Assembly (NCBI RefSeq): GCF_900187105.1
Contig: NZ_LT906482.1
Coordinates: 2,128,578 to 2,192,577 of the forward strand
Reading direction: 5' to 3'
DNA: 64,000 bases
Source of the DNA: Eikenella corrodens
GTDB taxonomy: Bacteria > Pseudomonadota > Gammaproteobacteria > Burkholderiales > Neisseriaceae
Under the pieces are notes generated by a model. It was not told where the DNA came from and made no database searches. It worked only from the letters and a program-made list of their open reading frames with translations. A program made the translations under genes and the position numbers. This document shows, piece after piece, positions 37,095 to 45,073 of the stretch (its first letter is position 1; each line of letters begins with the position of its first letter).

Positions 37095-37793
37095 TCATCC
37101 TATCTCTTGCAATGGCACGCGCTGCCGCCCCTGTTCGTCAAAATTCCCTTCGGCCAGCCAGCGCTGCATCCGCTGTTTCACCTGCGGCCAGTCCACATCC
37201 AACATGGCAAACCAGGCGGTATCGCGGTTGCGGCCTTTATACACCACTGCCTGCCGGAAAATGCCTTCGAAACGGAAGCCCAATCGCTCGGCGGCGCGGC
37301 GTGAGGCCTGGTTCAGCGCATCGCACTTCCATTCGTAGCGACGGTAGCGCAGGGTTTCAAACACATACTGCATCAGCAAAAATTGCGCTTCGGTGGCAAT
37401 GCGGCTGCGCTTGAGCCGTTCGGAATAAATCACCCAGCCCACCTCGATTACGCGGTTGGCGGTATCCGCGCGTTGCAGCGCCATGGTGCCGACCGCCTGG
37501 CCGTCGGCCTGATCGACGATGGCGAAGTAATATGGGTCGGCCGACTGCTTCAGCCGTTGCAGCAACGCATCCAGTTCGGCAACGCTCGCCACGGGGTTAA
37601 GCGAAAGATAGGTCCAATTTTGCGGCGGCGAAGCCGGGCCGTACACGGCATACAGATCCATGCCGTGCCGCTCGGCAGAAAGCTTTTCCAAACGGCAGTA
37701 GCGGCCGCAAAGCAGCGTGGCTACAGGTCGCTCGCCGGGCGTGTAACCGGGCAAGCTTTCGCCGATGGGTTGGTTGAATTCGTTGATGTGCAT
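37095..37793 (-). CDS. GNAT-family N-acetyltransferase (RimJ/RimL-like)
   Basis: Cytosolic acetyltransferase of 232 residues. The GNAT core runs about 25-205, with SADPYYFAIVDQADGQAVGTMAL (beta4 region), RVIEVGWVIYSERLKRSRIATEA (the acetyl-CoA loop, R/QxxGx/A type) and RYEWKCDALNQASRRAAERLGFRFEG (the C-terminal motif). The substrate is unknown; the family modifies ribosomal proteins, peptides or small amines. It stands alone. Confidence 0.88.
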   Translation of the reverse strand: MHINEFNQPIGESLPGYTPGERPVATLLCGRYCRLEKLSAERHGMDLYAVYGPASPPQNWTYLSLNPVASVAELDALLQRLKQSADPYYFAIVDQADGQAVGTMALQRADTANRVIEVGWVIYSERLKRSRIATEAQFLLMQYVFETLRYRRYEWKCDALNQASRRAAERLGFRFEGIFRQAVVYKGRNRDTAWFAMLDVDWPQVKQRMQRWLAEGNFDEQGRQRVPLQEIG

Positions 37794-37847
37794 GGGTTTT
37801 GCCTTGGTTATTGGTGGGTAGTGGACTACCTAAAAAGTTTGCTGGCT

Positions 37848-37886
37848 TTCAGGTAGCCTTATCAAAGCGTGGAAAGGCTACCTGAA
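37848..37886. terminator. DUS hairpin downstream of the PspA-like gene
   Basis: TTCAGGTAGCCT (37848-37859) and AGGCTACCTGAA (37875-37886) have a 15-base loop, eight bases after the minus-strand stop at 37895. Confidence 0.6.
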
Positions 37887-37894
37887 ATGTATGC

Positions 37895-38563
37895 TTATTC
37901 CTTGCTGTTGGCTTTCAACGCGGCCAGCCTTTCGGCAATGCGGTTGTTGCGGCTCAAATCTTCCAGTTCTTTCAGTTTGGCCAACTGCGCCGCATCGGTG
38001 CTGCTGTGGATGGCGTTTTGCCTGCCCATCACGCGGTCGAAGGCGTTGCCGCTTTTTTCAGCATCACGGGCGATGCGGTTTATGTCGCTGCTGCCTGCAG
38101 CTTTGCCTGCATCCGCGCCTTGCTGTGCGGCGCGCCACTCTTGCAACTGCTGCTGCATCTCGCGTTTTTTCGCCTGCAGGGCGGCGATGAAGCCTTCCAG
38201 TTCTTTTTCCTGCGCGGCGCAGTCGGCGATGGTGTTTTCCAACACGGGCAGGCGCGCTTCGATATCCATCTGCTCGGCGATGCCCGCTTCGGCCAAATCG
38301 TCGCGCCCGGCTGCTACAGCGGCTTGCAGGTTGGCATCGATGGCCTCGTGGCGGTTGCTCTCATCGGCCATTTTCTTGGAAGCAAGATGCTTCTGCGCCA
38401 GCACTTTGCCCAGCTCAGCACGCACTTCATCTACCGCGCGTTCGATTTCACGGATGCTCTCGTTCATCACTGCCTCGGGCGCAAGGTTTTCCGCTGCATC
38501 AATCAGGGCATGAAAACCGCCGCTTACCAGACGACCCACTCTGCGGGATAGGGTTTCGCTCAT
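37895..38563 (-). CDS. PspA/IM30-family protein
   Basis: Cytosolic, membrane-peripheral coiled-coil protein of 222 residues. It starts with the amphipathic segment SETLSRRVGRLVSGGFHALID and has long helices with EAVMNESIREIERAVDEVR and a Gln/Glu-rich centre. This layout is that of PspA/YjfJ proteins, which coat and protect stressed inner membrane. The ATG at 38563 follows AAGGAAA. The co-oriented gene 55 bases upstream may be in the same operon. Confidence 0.85.
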   Translation of the reverse strand: MSETLSRRVGRLVSGGFHALIDAAENLAPEAVMNESIREIERAVDEVRAELGKVLAQKHLASKKMADESNRHEAIDANLQAAVAAGRDDLAEAGIAEQMDIEARLPVLENTIADCAAQEKELEGFIAALQAKKREMQQQLQEWRAAQQGADAGKAAGSSDINRIARDAEKSGNAFDRVMGRQNAIHSSTDAAQLAKLKELEDLSRNNRIAERLAALKANSKE

Positions 38564-38617
38564 TTTTGATTTCCTTTCCATAAAATGTGTTTGATTCAAA
38601 TTGGTACGGGGCAGATA

Positions 38618-39118
38618 TCAAACTTCGCCCGCCTGCTGCACAATCTTCGCCAGTTTCAAAGTATTTTCAAGCTGTTGCAATACAGTATCATCGTAGGCCG
38701 CGCCTTTGCCGGTAACGGCCAGCTGCAGGATGCTGTCGGTAAGGCGCACGATGCGACGCATCAGTTCGCACTCGTATCGTTTCAAGTCGGCTGCCTGCGC
38801 GTTTTCCGGCAGATCAGCGACCAGCGTGGCGGCGAAATCGGGCAGCTGCTCAAACAGCCGCGCCACAATGTGCGAATGGATGCCCCATTCCTTCTCGGCG
38901 TGCAGTACATCGCGTCGGGCTACCTGAAAAAACTGCTCCTGCGCAACCAGTGCGGTGCCGTAATCATGGGTTTGGCTGTGCGCAAGCCGCGCCTGCGTCA
39001 GCAGCTCACGGATTTTTTCAGACGGCGTATTCGCGCCTTCTATTTTTAATTCAGCAATAAAATCCGCATCTTCCTGCGATATTCGCACGCTAATCGGAAT
39101 TCGGTTGGCAGCAGCCAT
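38618..39118 (-). CDS. Hypothetical protein with ribbon-helix-helix-like N-terminus
   Basis: Protein of 166 residues. The first 45 residues (RIPISVRISQEDADFIAELK then TPSEKIRELL) fit a ribbon-helix-helix DNA-binding pattern. The rest is helical, with no recognised domain. The ATG at 39118 follows GAGGTGA. Its upstream region has repeated 10-base words that may be its own operator. A DUS variant near 38919 encodes FQVARR. The link with the following pspA-like gene is positional only. Confidence 0.65.
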   Translation of the reverse strand: MAAANRIPISVRISQEDADFIAELKIEGANTPSEKIRELLTQARLAHSQTHDYGTALVAQEQFFQVARRDVLHAEKEWGIHSHIVARLFEQLPDFAATLVADLPENAQAADLKRYECELMRRIVRLTDSILQLAVTGKGAAYDDTVLQQLENTLKLAKIVQQAGEV

Positions 39119-39134
39119 ATGCAATCACCTCTCT

Positions 39135-39264
39135 TTTGTATTCATTTGTATTCAAATATAGCTAAAATGATTTCTCTACGCAATATTTTTCATACAATCT
39201 CTCAATAACAATAAATCAACATAATGATAATAAATATAAAAATATTACGAATACATTTGTATAC
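39135..39264 (-). promoter_or_regulatory. Repeated TTTGTATTCA words, candidate operator
   Basis: TTTGTATTCA occurs twice in direct tandem (39135-39144 and 39145-39154). A related inverted copy, GAATACATTTGTATAC, lies at 39249-39264. The tract between is very AT-rich. Ten-base tandem spacing suits a ribbon-helix-helix regulator such as the adjacent gene product. The region lies between divergent genes. Confidence 0.45.
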
Positions 39265-39348
39265 ATACCACATAGAAGTCCAACCGCCAGCCGTTAGCCG
39301 TATTCCCGGCCTTTGGTATAAAATAGCCGCTTGAACACGGAGGCAACT

Positions 39349-39759
39349 ATGGCAGGCAAAAATTCACACGACGAACACCACATGCGGCTCGACAAATGGC
39401 TGTGGGCGGCACGTTTCTTCAAAACGCGCGGCATGGCGCAGAAACACATCGAGCTCGGGCGTGTGCTGGTGAACGGTGCGAAAGTGAAAAACAGCAAAAA
39501 CATCGAGCCGGGCGACACCATCGACCTCACGCTCAACTCCCTGCCCTACAAAATCACCGTGCTCGCGCTCAACCACCAGCGCCGCCCCGCCCCCGAAGCA
39601 CGCGCCCTCTACGCCGAAGACAGCGCCACCGCCGCCAAACGCGAAGAGCAAAAAGCGCTCGACCAGGCCAGCCGCATCAGCGCCGCCTACCCCGACGGCC
39701 GCCCCACCAAACGCGACCGCCGGGAGCTGGACAAACTCAAACGCGGCTGGCAGGAATAG
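39349..39759 (+). CDS. hslR: Heat shock protein 15 family S4 RNA-binding protein
   Basis: Ribosome-associated S4-domain protein of 136 residues. The S4 fold (MRLDKWLWAARFFKTRGMAQ to EPGDTIDL, about 12-62) is followed by a basic, Arg/Lys-rich tail ending in DRRELDKLKRGW, as in Hsp15. Hsp15 recycles blocked 50S subunits carrying nascent chains. GGAGG stands five bases before the ATG at 39349. A TATAAAATAGCCGC element upstream may be its -10. Confidence 0.92.
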   Translation: MAGKNSHDEHHMRLDKWLWAARFFKTRGMAQKHIELGRVLVNGAKVKNSKNIEPGDTIDLTLNSLPYKITVLALNHQRRPAPEARALYAEDSATAAKREEQKALDQASRISAAYPDGRPTKRDRRELDKLKRGWQE

Positions 39760-39765
39760 CATCAA

Positions 39766-39805
39766 AGGCTACCTGAAAATCCGTCTATACCTTTTCAGGT
39801 AGCCT
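39766..39805 (+). terminator. DUS hairpin after hslR
   Basis: AGGCTACCTGAAAA (39766-39779) and TTTTCAGGTAGCCT (39792-39805) form a 14-bp stem with a 12-base loop, seven bases after the hslR stop. Confidence 0.6.
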
Positions 39806-39843
39806 CCGCCGGCTCTCTTCCACCAAACGCAAAGGAAAGCATT

Positions 39844-40596
39844 ATGTCCACAGAAAAAGCCCTCTCCGGCAGCGTTAAAGCCCTCGGCGCCCTGCTCGCC
39901 ATCGGCCTCGTGGCCGCCGCCTTCGTGTTGGGCGGCCAGTTTAAAAATTTCCGCCAGCCCGGCACAATCACCGTAAAAGGCCTGGCCGAACAAAACTTCC
40001 AATCCGAGCGCGCCCGCTGGAACACCGCCGTGAGCGTACACGGCGCCAGCTATCAGGAAGTGCTCGACCGTCTGAACCAGCAACGCCCCAAACTCGAACA
40101 ATTCCTGCGCAGCCAAGGCTTTGATGCAGCCGAGATCCAAACCGCCGCCCCCGAAATCAGCCCCGCCTTCTTGGTGGAACACGATGCCCACGGCAACGAA
40201 ATCCGCACCCCCAACGGCTACGACGGCAAGCAGCAGCTCACCGTGGCCAGCAGCAAACTCGACCGCATCCAAAGCGCCCACCAAAATATCCTCGCCCTGC
40301 GCGCCGGCAACGACGCTATCGATTTCGAAGCCCCGCAATACCTGCTCGGCAACCTCGAAACCATCAAACACAGCCTGATTAAACAGGCCACCGAAGATGC
40401 CCGCCGCCGCGCCGACGAATTCGCCTCCACCGGCGGCGGCAAAGTCGGCGCCATGCGCTCCGCCTCGCAAGGCTCGTTCAACATCTACGCCGACAGCGGC
40501 AGCAGCGGCGACGACGAATACGGCGGCAGCTACGACAAAACCACCGTCGGCAAACAAGTGCGCCTAGTCGTAACCATCGAATACGCCATCGAATAA
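39844..40596 (+). CDS. SIMPL domain (DUF541) protein
   Basis: Envelope protein of 250 residues. An uncleaved N-terminal anchor (about 13-33) precedes a SIMPL domain: GTITVKGLAEQNFQSERARW, the RPKLEQFLRSQGF helix, IKHSLIKQATEDARRRADEF and the C-terminal VRLVVTIEYAIE strand. SIMPL proteins are found in the periplasm; their role is unclear beyond links with oxidative stress and polymer packaging. AAGGAAAGC lies before the ATG. Confidence 0.88.
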   Translation: MSTEKALSGSVKALGALLAIGLVAAAFVLGGQFKNFRQPGTITVKGLAEQNFQSERARWNTAVSVHGASYQEVLDRLNQQRPKLEQFLRSQGFDAAEIQTAAPEISPAFLVEHDAHGNEIRTPNGYDGKQQLTVASSKLDRIQSAHQNILALRAGNDAIDFEAPQYLLGNLETIKHSLIKQATEDARRRADEFASTGGGKVGAMRSASQGSFNIYADSGSSGDDEYGGSYDKTTVGKQVRLVVTIEYAIE

Positions 40597-40614
40597 ACCC
40601 AGCCATACCACCAA

Positions 40615-40684
40615 AGGCTACCTGAAAAACCAGCGAAGTAAATTTTAACCAAGCCAAAATCTCCGCATGCTTTTCAGGTAGCCT
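40615..40684 (+). terminator. Widely spaced DUS pair after the SIMPL gene
   Basis: AGGCTACCTGAAAAA (40615-40629) and TTTTCAGGTAGCCT (40671-40684) with a 41-base loop. A TATAAT (40689-40694) directly after it may be the -10 of the next gene. Confidence 0.5.
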
Positions 40685-40727
40685 GTTATATAATCCGCCC
40701 AACCACACCAACCCAAGGAATTCCAAT

Positions 40728-41582
40728 ATGAAACTCGGCAACCAGCGCAGCAGCAGCAACATCGAAGACCGTCGCAGCCTTGGCGGCGGCAGAGGTGGTG
40801 GGGGCGGCGGCGGCAAAATGGGCCTCGCCGGCCTGATTATCGTGCTCATCGGCGCCTATTACGGCGTGGATTTGAGCGGCCTCGCCGGCGGCGGCATGCA
40901 GATGCCGCAGATGCAACAACAGCAACAGCGTACCATCAGCCCCGAAGAAGAGCAGCTGGCACAGTTCTCCTCGCAAATTCTCGCTACCACCGAAGACGCC
41001 TGGGGCGAATATTTCCGCAGCCAAGGCCGGCAATATGTGCAGCCGAAAATGGTGCTGTATCGCGGCAGCACCCCCACCGCCTGCGGTACCGGCCAATCTG
41101 CAATGGGCCCGTTCTACTGCCCAGCCGACCAAAAGGTTTACCTCGACCTCTCGTTCTACGACGATATGAAAAACCAGCTCGGCGCGGCGGGTGATGCGGC
41201 TTTTGCCTATGTGATTGCCCATGAAGTCGGCCACCACGTGCAAAACCTCGACGGCACCATGGAGCGCGTAAACCGTGCCCGCGCCCGCATGAACGAACGC
41301 GATGCCAACCGCCTCTCCGTGATGGTGGAGCTGCAGGCCGACTGCCTGGCCGGTGTATGGGCCAACCGCGCGCAAGCACGCCAGCTGTTTGAGCAGGGCG
41401 ACTTGGAAGAAGCCTTCAACGCCGCCGAAGCCGTGGGCGACGACCGCCTGCAACAACGCAGCCGCGGCTACGCCGTGCCCGACAGCTTCACCCACGGCAC
41501 CTCCGCCCAACGCCTGCAATGGTTCCGCCGCGGCCTGCAAAGCGGCGATCCGGCGCAATGCGATACTTTCTCCTCCCTGTAA
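40728..41582 (+). CDS. Neutral zinc metallopeptidase, YpfJ family
   Basis: Membrane-anchored putative zinc peptidase of 284 residues. A Ser/Gly-rich N-terminus (with an eight-Gly stretch near 23-30) precedes one transmembrane helix (about 32-50). The extracytoplasmic domain carries HEVGHH (165-170) with the catalytic Glu166, preceded by [16 protein letters not shown] and followed by [13 protein letters not shown], whose acidic residue may be the third ligand. It ends with the family's [17 protein letters not shown]. The natural substrate is unknown. Confidence 0.93.
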   Translation: MKLGNQRSSSNIEDRRSLGGGRGGGGGGGKMGLAGLIIVLIGAYYGVDLSGLAGGGMQMPQMQQQQQRTISPEEEQLAQFSSQILATTEDAWGEYFRSQGRQYVQPKMVLYRGSTPTACGTGQSAMGPFYCPADQKVYLDLSFYDDMKNQLGAAGDAAFAYVIAHEVGHHVQNLDGTMERVNRARARMNERDANRLSVMVELQADCLAGVWANRAQARQLFEQGDLEEAFNAAEAVGDDRLQQRSRGYAVPDSFTHGTSAQRLQWFRRGLQSGDPAQCDTFSSL

Positions 41583-41600
41583 GCGCCAGCTCAATACCAA

Positions 41601-41646
41601 AAGGCTACCTGAAACGGTGTATTCCGATTTTCAGGTAGCTTTTTTC
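41601..41646 (+). terminator. DUS terminator after the metallopeptidase gene
   Basis: AAGGCTACCTGAAA with TTTCAGGTAGCTTTTTT: the last stem base is changed but a six-T run follows. The rest of 41583-41975 has DUS copies at 41802 and about 41873 and no credible gene. Confidence 0.65.
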
Positions 41647-41975
41647 ATCAGGGCGACGCGGTGAATACCGAAGCATCTATCGCTGCTTCTATCGAGTGCT
41701 TACACCCTGCCAAGCCTTCACCGCACCATTCATCAGAGCAATCCGCCCCGCTTAACGCAATTTGCTATTTAATTCCAAACCTGCGCCCCAATCCGGCAAA
41801 CAGGCTACCTGAAAACCCGTCTGCGGGGCGTAAGCGCCTTGATGGCGGGTTTGCTTTTCGCAGAAACCGTTTTTCAGGTAGCTTGATTGGATGCAATTTT
41901 TGACACAAAAGGCTTGTCAAATGCTTTGCTTCAAGAGTATCTTTGACGCCTTAGCACAAATCACAAGGAAATATC

Positions 41976-42980
41976 ATGGCAAAAGCAGTTCCTGCCGTTT
42001 TCGGCAGCGTTTTCCACCGCGAGATGCCGGTGTTGGTTTTTTCCGATGGCGCATGGCAGCCGGTGCGCTGGCAGCCTTCCGATTCGCTCTCCCTGCCGCC
42101 GGGCGCGCACAGCCTGCATTACGGCAGCGAGTGTTTTGAAGGACTGAAGGCCTTCCGCCAACAAAACGGCCGCATCGTGATCTTCCGCCCGGAAGCCAAC
42201 ATCGCCCGTATGCAGCAGAGCGCGAAACTGTTGGAACTGCCCGTGCCGGATGCGCAGACTTTCCTCTCTGCCATGCTGGAATTGGTGGCACGCGCGGCCG
42301 ACGAAGTGCCGGATGCGCCCGCCGCCATGTATCTGCGCCCCACCCTTATCGGTACCGATCCGGTAATCGGCAAAGCCGGCGTGGGTTCGTCTTCGGCCAT
42401 GCTGTATATTTTGGCTTCGCCGGTGGGCGACTACTTCAAAGTGGGCTCGCCGATGAAGCTGTTGGTGGAAACCGAACACATCCGTTGTGCGCCGCACATG
42501 GGCCGGGTGAAATGCGGCGGCAACTACGCCTCTGCCCTACAAACCGTGGTACGCGCCCGCGAGCAATACGGCGCCAACCAGGTACTGTTCTGCCCGAACG
42601 GCGACGTGCAGGAAACCGGCGCCTCCAACTTCGCGCTGATTAACGGCAACGAAATCATCACCAAGCCGCTCACCGAAGAATTCCTGCACGGCGTAACCCG
42701 CGATTCCGTATTGCGCGTGGCCGCCGATTTGGGCTATAAAGTGAGCGAGCGCAATTTCACCGTGGCCGAATTGCAGGCTGCAGCAGAAAATGGCGCGGAA
42801 GCCATCCTCACCGGCACGGCAGCCGTGGTGTCGCCGGTGACTTCTTTGGTGATCAACGGCCAGGAAATCGTGCTGCAAAGCCAAGAGCGCGGCACAGCCA
42901 TCCGCAAGGCGATTACCGACATCCAATACGGCTTGGCCGAAGACCGCTACGGCTGGCTGGTGCCAGTGCCCGAGCGCTGA
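41976..42980 (+). CDS. ilvE: Branched-chain amino acid aminotransferase
   Basis: PLP-dependent fold-IV transaminase, the last step of Ile, Leu and Val synthesis. The 334 residues carry the PLP lysine Lys179 (GRVKCGGNYA). LHYGSECFEGLKAF near the start, the phosphate-cup motif VQETGASNFA and TGTAAVVSPV are also present. The length fits the larger (about 340-residue) class shared with Neisseria. A good AAGGAAA stands before the ATG. Confidence 0.95.
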   Translation: MAKAVPAVFGSVFHREMPVLVFSDGAWQPVRWQPSDSLSLPPGAHSLHYGSECFEGLKAFRQQNGRIVIFRPEANIARMQQSAKLLELPVPDAQTFLSAMLELVARAADEVPDAPAAMYLRPTLIGTDPVIGKAGVGSSSAMLYILASPVGDYFKVGSPMKLLVETEHIRCAPHMGRVKCGGNYASALQTVVRAREQYGANQVLFCPNGDVQETGASNFALINGNEIITKPLTEEFLHGVTRDSVLRVAADLGYKVSERNFTVAELQAAAENGAEAILTGTAAVVSPVTSLVINGQEIVLQSQERGTAIRKAITDIQYGLAEDRYGWLVPVPER

Positions 42981-43033
42981 TCGGCTGTTTGCTTCACCCG
43001 CTGCCGCATAGTTAAGCGGAGCAAAAACATGTT

Positions 43034-43085
43034 TTCAGGTAGCCTTAATCCTTTTTATGGTTCAAAGAGTTTGAGGCTACCTGAA
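43034..43085. terminator. DUS pair after ilvE
   Basis: TTCAGGTAGCCT (43034-43045) and AGGCTACCTGAA (43074-43085) with a 28-base loop, about 50 bases after the ilvE stop. Confidence 0.5.
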
Positions 43086-43112
43086 AAATTTTCAGATTAG
43101 CCGCGGCCGGGA

Positions 43113-43201
43113 TAATGAGTTCTTCATACCAGGCGGCAAGCCGCAGGCAGTACGGATAAGTACGGCAAGGCAAGCCGACGCAGTAGGAAGGAATCAGTAT
43201 T
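43113..43201. repeat. Small Correia-related repeat with a different end sequence
   Basis: An 89-bp element. Ends TAATGAGTTCTTCATAC and, complemented, TACTGATTCCTTCCTAC match at 13 of 17 positions. The interior (GGCGGCAAGCCGCAGGCAGTACGG, then AAGTACGGCAAGGC) is that of the 26223 element. Confidence 0.6.
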
Positions 43202-43352
43202 TCAGCCACCAAGCCATTACCCCCGCATTGCGCCGGTAATGGCTTCGGCTATCGGGGCGGACGTTTCAGGTAGCCTGCCGCCCCTGTTAAGCCGCAGCCG
43301 CTTTGCCGGCTGCTTCCCACCAACCGTCCTTTGTTTTTCCCGCAGTTTCGCG

Positions 43353-43380
43353 GCGTTTGCGCCAGATGGCCGGCAAACGC
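43353..43380 (+). other. Hairpin in the leader of the alanine symporter gene
   Basis: GCGTTTGCGCC, a 4-base loop, GGC, a 2-base bulge and GCAAACGC form a strong stem 46 bases before the ATG. No T-run follows. I could not match 42981-43425 to a known riboswitch. Confidence 0.35.
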
Positions 43381-43425
43381 GCAGGCTGCCAGTTTCCAAC
43401 CCCCTTCTCTTGCGAGGTTCCAACT

Positions 43426-44853
43426 ATGGAAAAAATATTGTCCGACCTGGTAAGCACGATTAATTTAGTGCTGTGGGACTACCTGCTGATCTATGCCCTG
43501 CTCGGCATCGGCCTCTTTTTCAGCATTTACTTGGGCGTGCCGCAGCTCACCAAGCTCGGCGCAGCATTCAAATCGGTGTTCGGCGGGCTCTTTGCCAAGA
43601 AAGATGCCGCCGACAAAGACCACAAATCGCTGTCGCAATTTCAGGCGCTGGCGGTGGCCGTATCCGCCCAAATCGGCACCGGCAACGTGGCCGGCGTGGC
43701 CACGGCGATTACCGCCGGCGGGCCGGGCGCGATCTTCTGGATGTGGTTTTCTGCCGTGTTGGGCATGTCCACCATCTTCGCCGAAGCGCTCTTGGCGCAG
43801 AAATACCGCGTGGTCAGCCATGGCAAATACATCGGCGGCCCGGCGTTTTACATCACGCACGGGCTCACGCCGAAAATCGGCCGCAGCGCGGCGCGTTTCC
43901 TCTCCGGCGGCTTTTCGATTGCGCTGATTATCGCGCTGGGCTTCATCGGCAACGCCACCCAATCCAACTCCATCTCTTCGGCGGTAACCGTAGCCTTCAA
44001 CATACCGCCTTTGGCGGTGGGCATCGGCTTGGCGGTACTGGCCGGGCTGATTATCGTGGGCGGGGTAGACCGCATTGCCAAAATCACGCAGTTTGTGGTG
44101 CCGTTTATGGCCATCATCTACATCATCTGCGCGATTGTGATCCTGTTCAAATTCTCCAGCCACATCGCGCCGATGTTCAACCACATCTTCACCGCGGCAT
44201 TTAACCCGCAGGCGGTGTTGGGCGGCGCGGCCGGCATCGGCATGCGCGAAGCAGTGCGTTTCGGCGTGGCGCGCGGCCTGTTTTCCAACGAGGCCGGCAT
44301 GGGTTCCACCCCGCACGCCCATGCCACGGCAGACGTGCAGCACCCCGTGCAGCAAGGCATGGCGGCGTTTGTGGGCGTGTTTATCGACACGCTGCTGGTA
44401 TGCACTGCCACCGCGCTGATCATCCTGCTCACCGATGCCGACAAATTAGGTTTGCAGGGCGCGGCAGTAACGCAGCAGGCCTTCGTGATTGCCTTCGGCA
44501 GCGGCGGTGCACAGCTGTTGGCGGTGTGCCTCACCTTCTTCGCCTTCACCACCATCATCGGCTGGTACTACTTCGGCGAATCCAATATCCGCTTCCTATT
44601 CCACGGCCGCCATTTGGCCATCTACCGCACGCTGGTGCTGCTGGCCATCGTGCTGGGCACGCTGGGCAAAGTGGACGTGGTGTGGAGCTTGTCGGATATG
44701 TTCAACGGCTTTATGGTGATTCCCAACTTAATCGCCCTCTTCCTGCTGCGCAAGGAAATCCGCGCGGTGTACGACGATTACCTGGCGCAGAAGAAAGCCG
44801 GCGGCGCGCTGTCGTATCACTACGAATTTCATGAGTATCACGAGCAGCAGTAA
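43426..44853 (+). CDS. Sodium:alanine/glycine symporter (AGCS family)
   Basis: Inner-membrane Na+-coupled amino acid carrier of 475 residues with about 10-11 transmembrane helices. Family motifs are visible: AQIGTGNVAGVATAI, GPGAIFWMWFSAVLGMSTIFAE, GMREAVRFGVARGLFSNEAGMGSTPHAHA and FTTIIGWYYFGE. The frame is open 41 codons upstream, but that stretch is leader DNA. MEKILSDLVSTI at 43426, after GAGG, is the expected start. The exact substrate (Ala or Gly) is not determined by the motifs. Confidence 0.93.
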   Translation: MEKILSDLVSTINLVLWDYLLIYALLGIGLFFSIYLGVPQLTKLGAAFKSVFGGLFAKKDAADKDHKSLSQFQALAVAVSAQIGTGNVAGVATAITAGGPGAIFWMWFSAVLGMSTIFAEALLAQKYRVVSHGKYIGGPAFYITHGLTPKIGRSAARFLSGGFSIALIIALGFIGNATQSNSISSAVTVAFNIPPLAVGIGLAVLAGLIIVGGVDRIAKITQFVVPFMAIIYIICAIVILFKFSSHIAPMFNHIFTAAFNPQAVLGGAAGIGMREAVRFGVARGLFSNEAGMGSTPHAHATADVQHPVQQGMAAFVGVFIDTLLVCTATALIILLTDADKLGLQGAAVTQQAFVIAFGSGGAQLLAVCLTFFAFTTIIGWYYFGESNIRFLFHGRHLAIYRTLVLLAIVLGTLGKVDVVWSLSDMFNGFMVIPNLIALFLLRKEIRAVYDDYLAQKKAGGALSYHYEFHEYHEQQ

Positions 44854-44882
44854 GCGCGGCAAGCAGGCTACCTGAAAACAGC

Positions 44883-44918
44883 AAGGCTACCTGAAACGAT
44901 TTTTCAGGTAGCCTTTTT
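44883..44918 (+). terminator. DUS terminator after the alanine symporter gene
   Basis: AAGGCTACCTGAAA, four bases, then TTTTCAGGTAGCCTTTTT: a textbook intrinsic terminator. An extra direct DUS copy lies at 44865-44876. Confidence 0.75.
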
Positions 44919-44929
44919 ATAGCCAAACC

Positions 44930-45061
44930 ACTTCTCTTTCTAAGACACCGCTCCGTCTTCCCCATACTCCTACAATCCTCTGCGGAGCAACACCTGATAC
45001 GGGGAAGATAGCAATACAGTAAGGCAAACCAAGGCAGTAGCGAAAATTAAATTGGTTTGCC
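44930..45061. repeat. Rearranged small Correia-related repeat
   Basis: The right end (CGAAAATTAAATTGGTTTGC) is nearly identical to that of the 26223 element. The left end (AGCCAAACCACTTCTCTTTC) is a weaker match. The central block is different and carries its own inverted repeat (TCTTCCCC 44956-44963, GGGGAAGA 45001-45008). Confidence 0.5.
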
Positions 45062-45073
45062 ACAGCGGAAAAC

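Noticed and set aside
36795..37338. Overlapping frames of 78-169 codons
   Set aside because: Three overlapping Arg/Ala/Ser-rich frames over the hairpin element, running into the antisense of the acetyltransferase gene. None looks like a protein.
41661..41903. 80-codon frame before ilvE
   Set aside because: It contains two translated DUS (RLPENP, FSGSL), has no ribosome site and looks like intergenic DNA.
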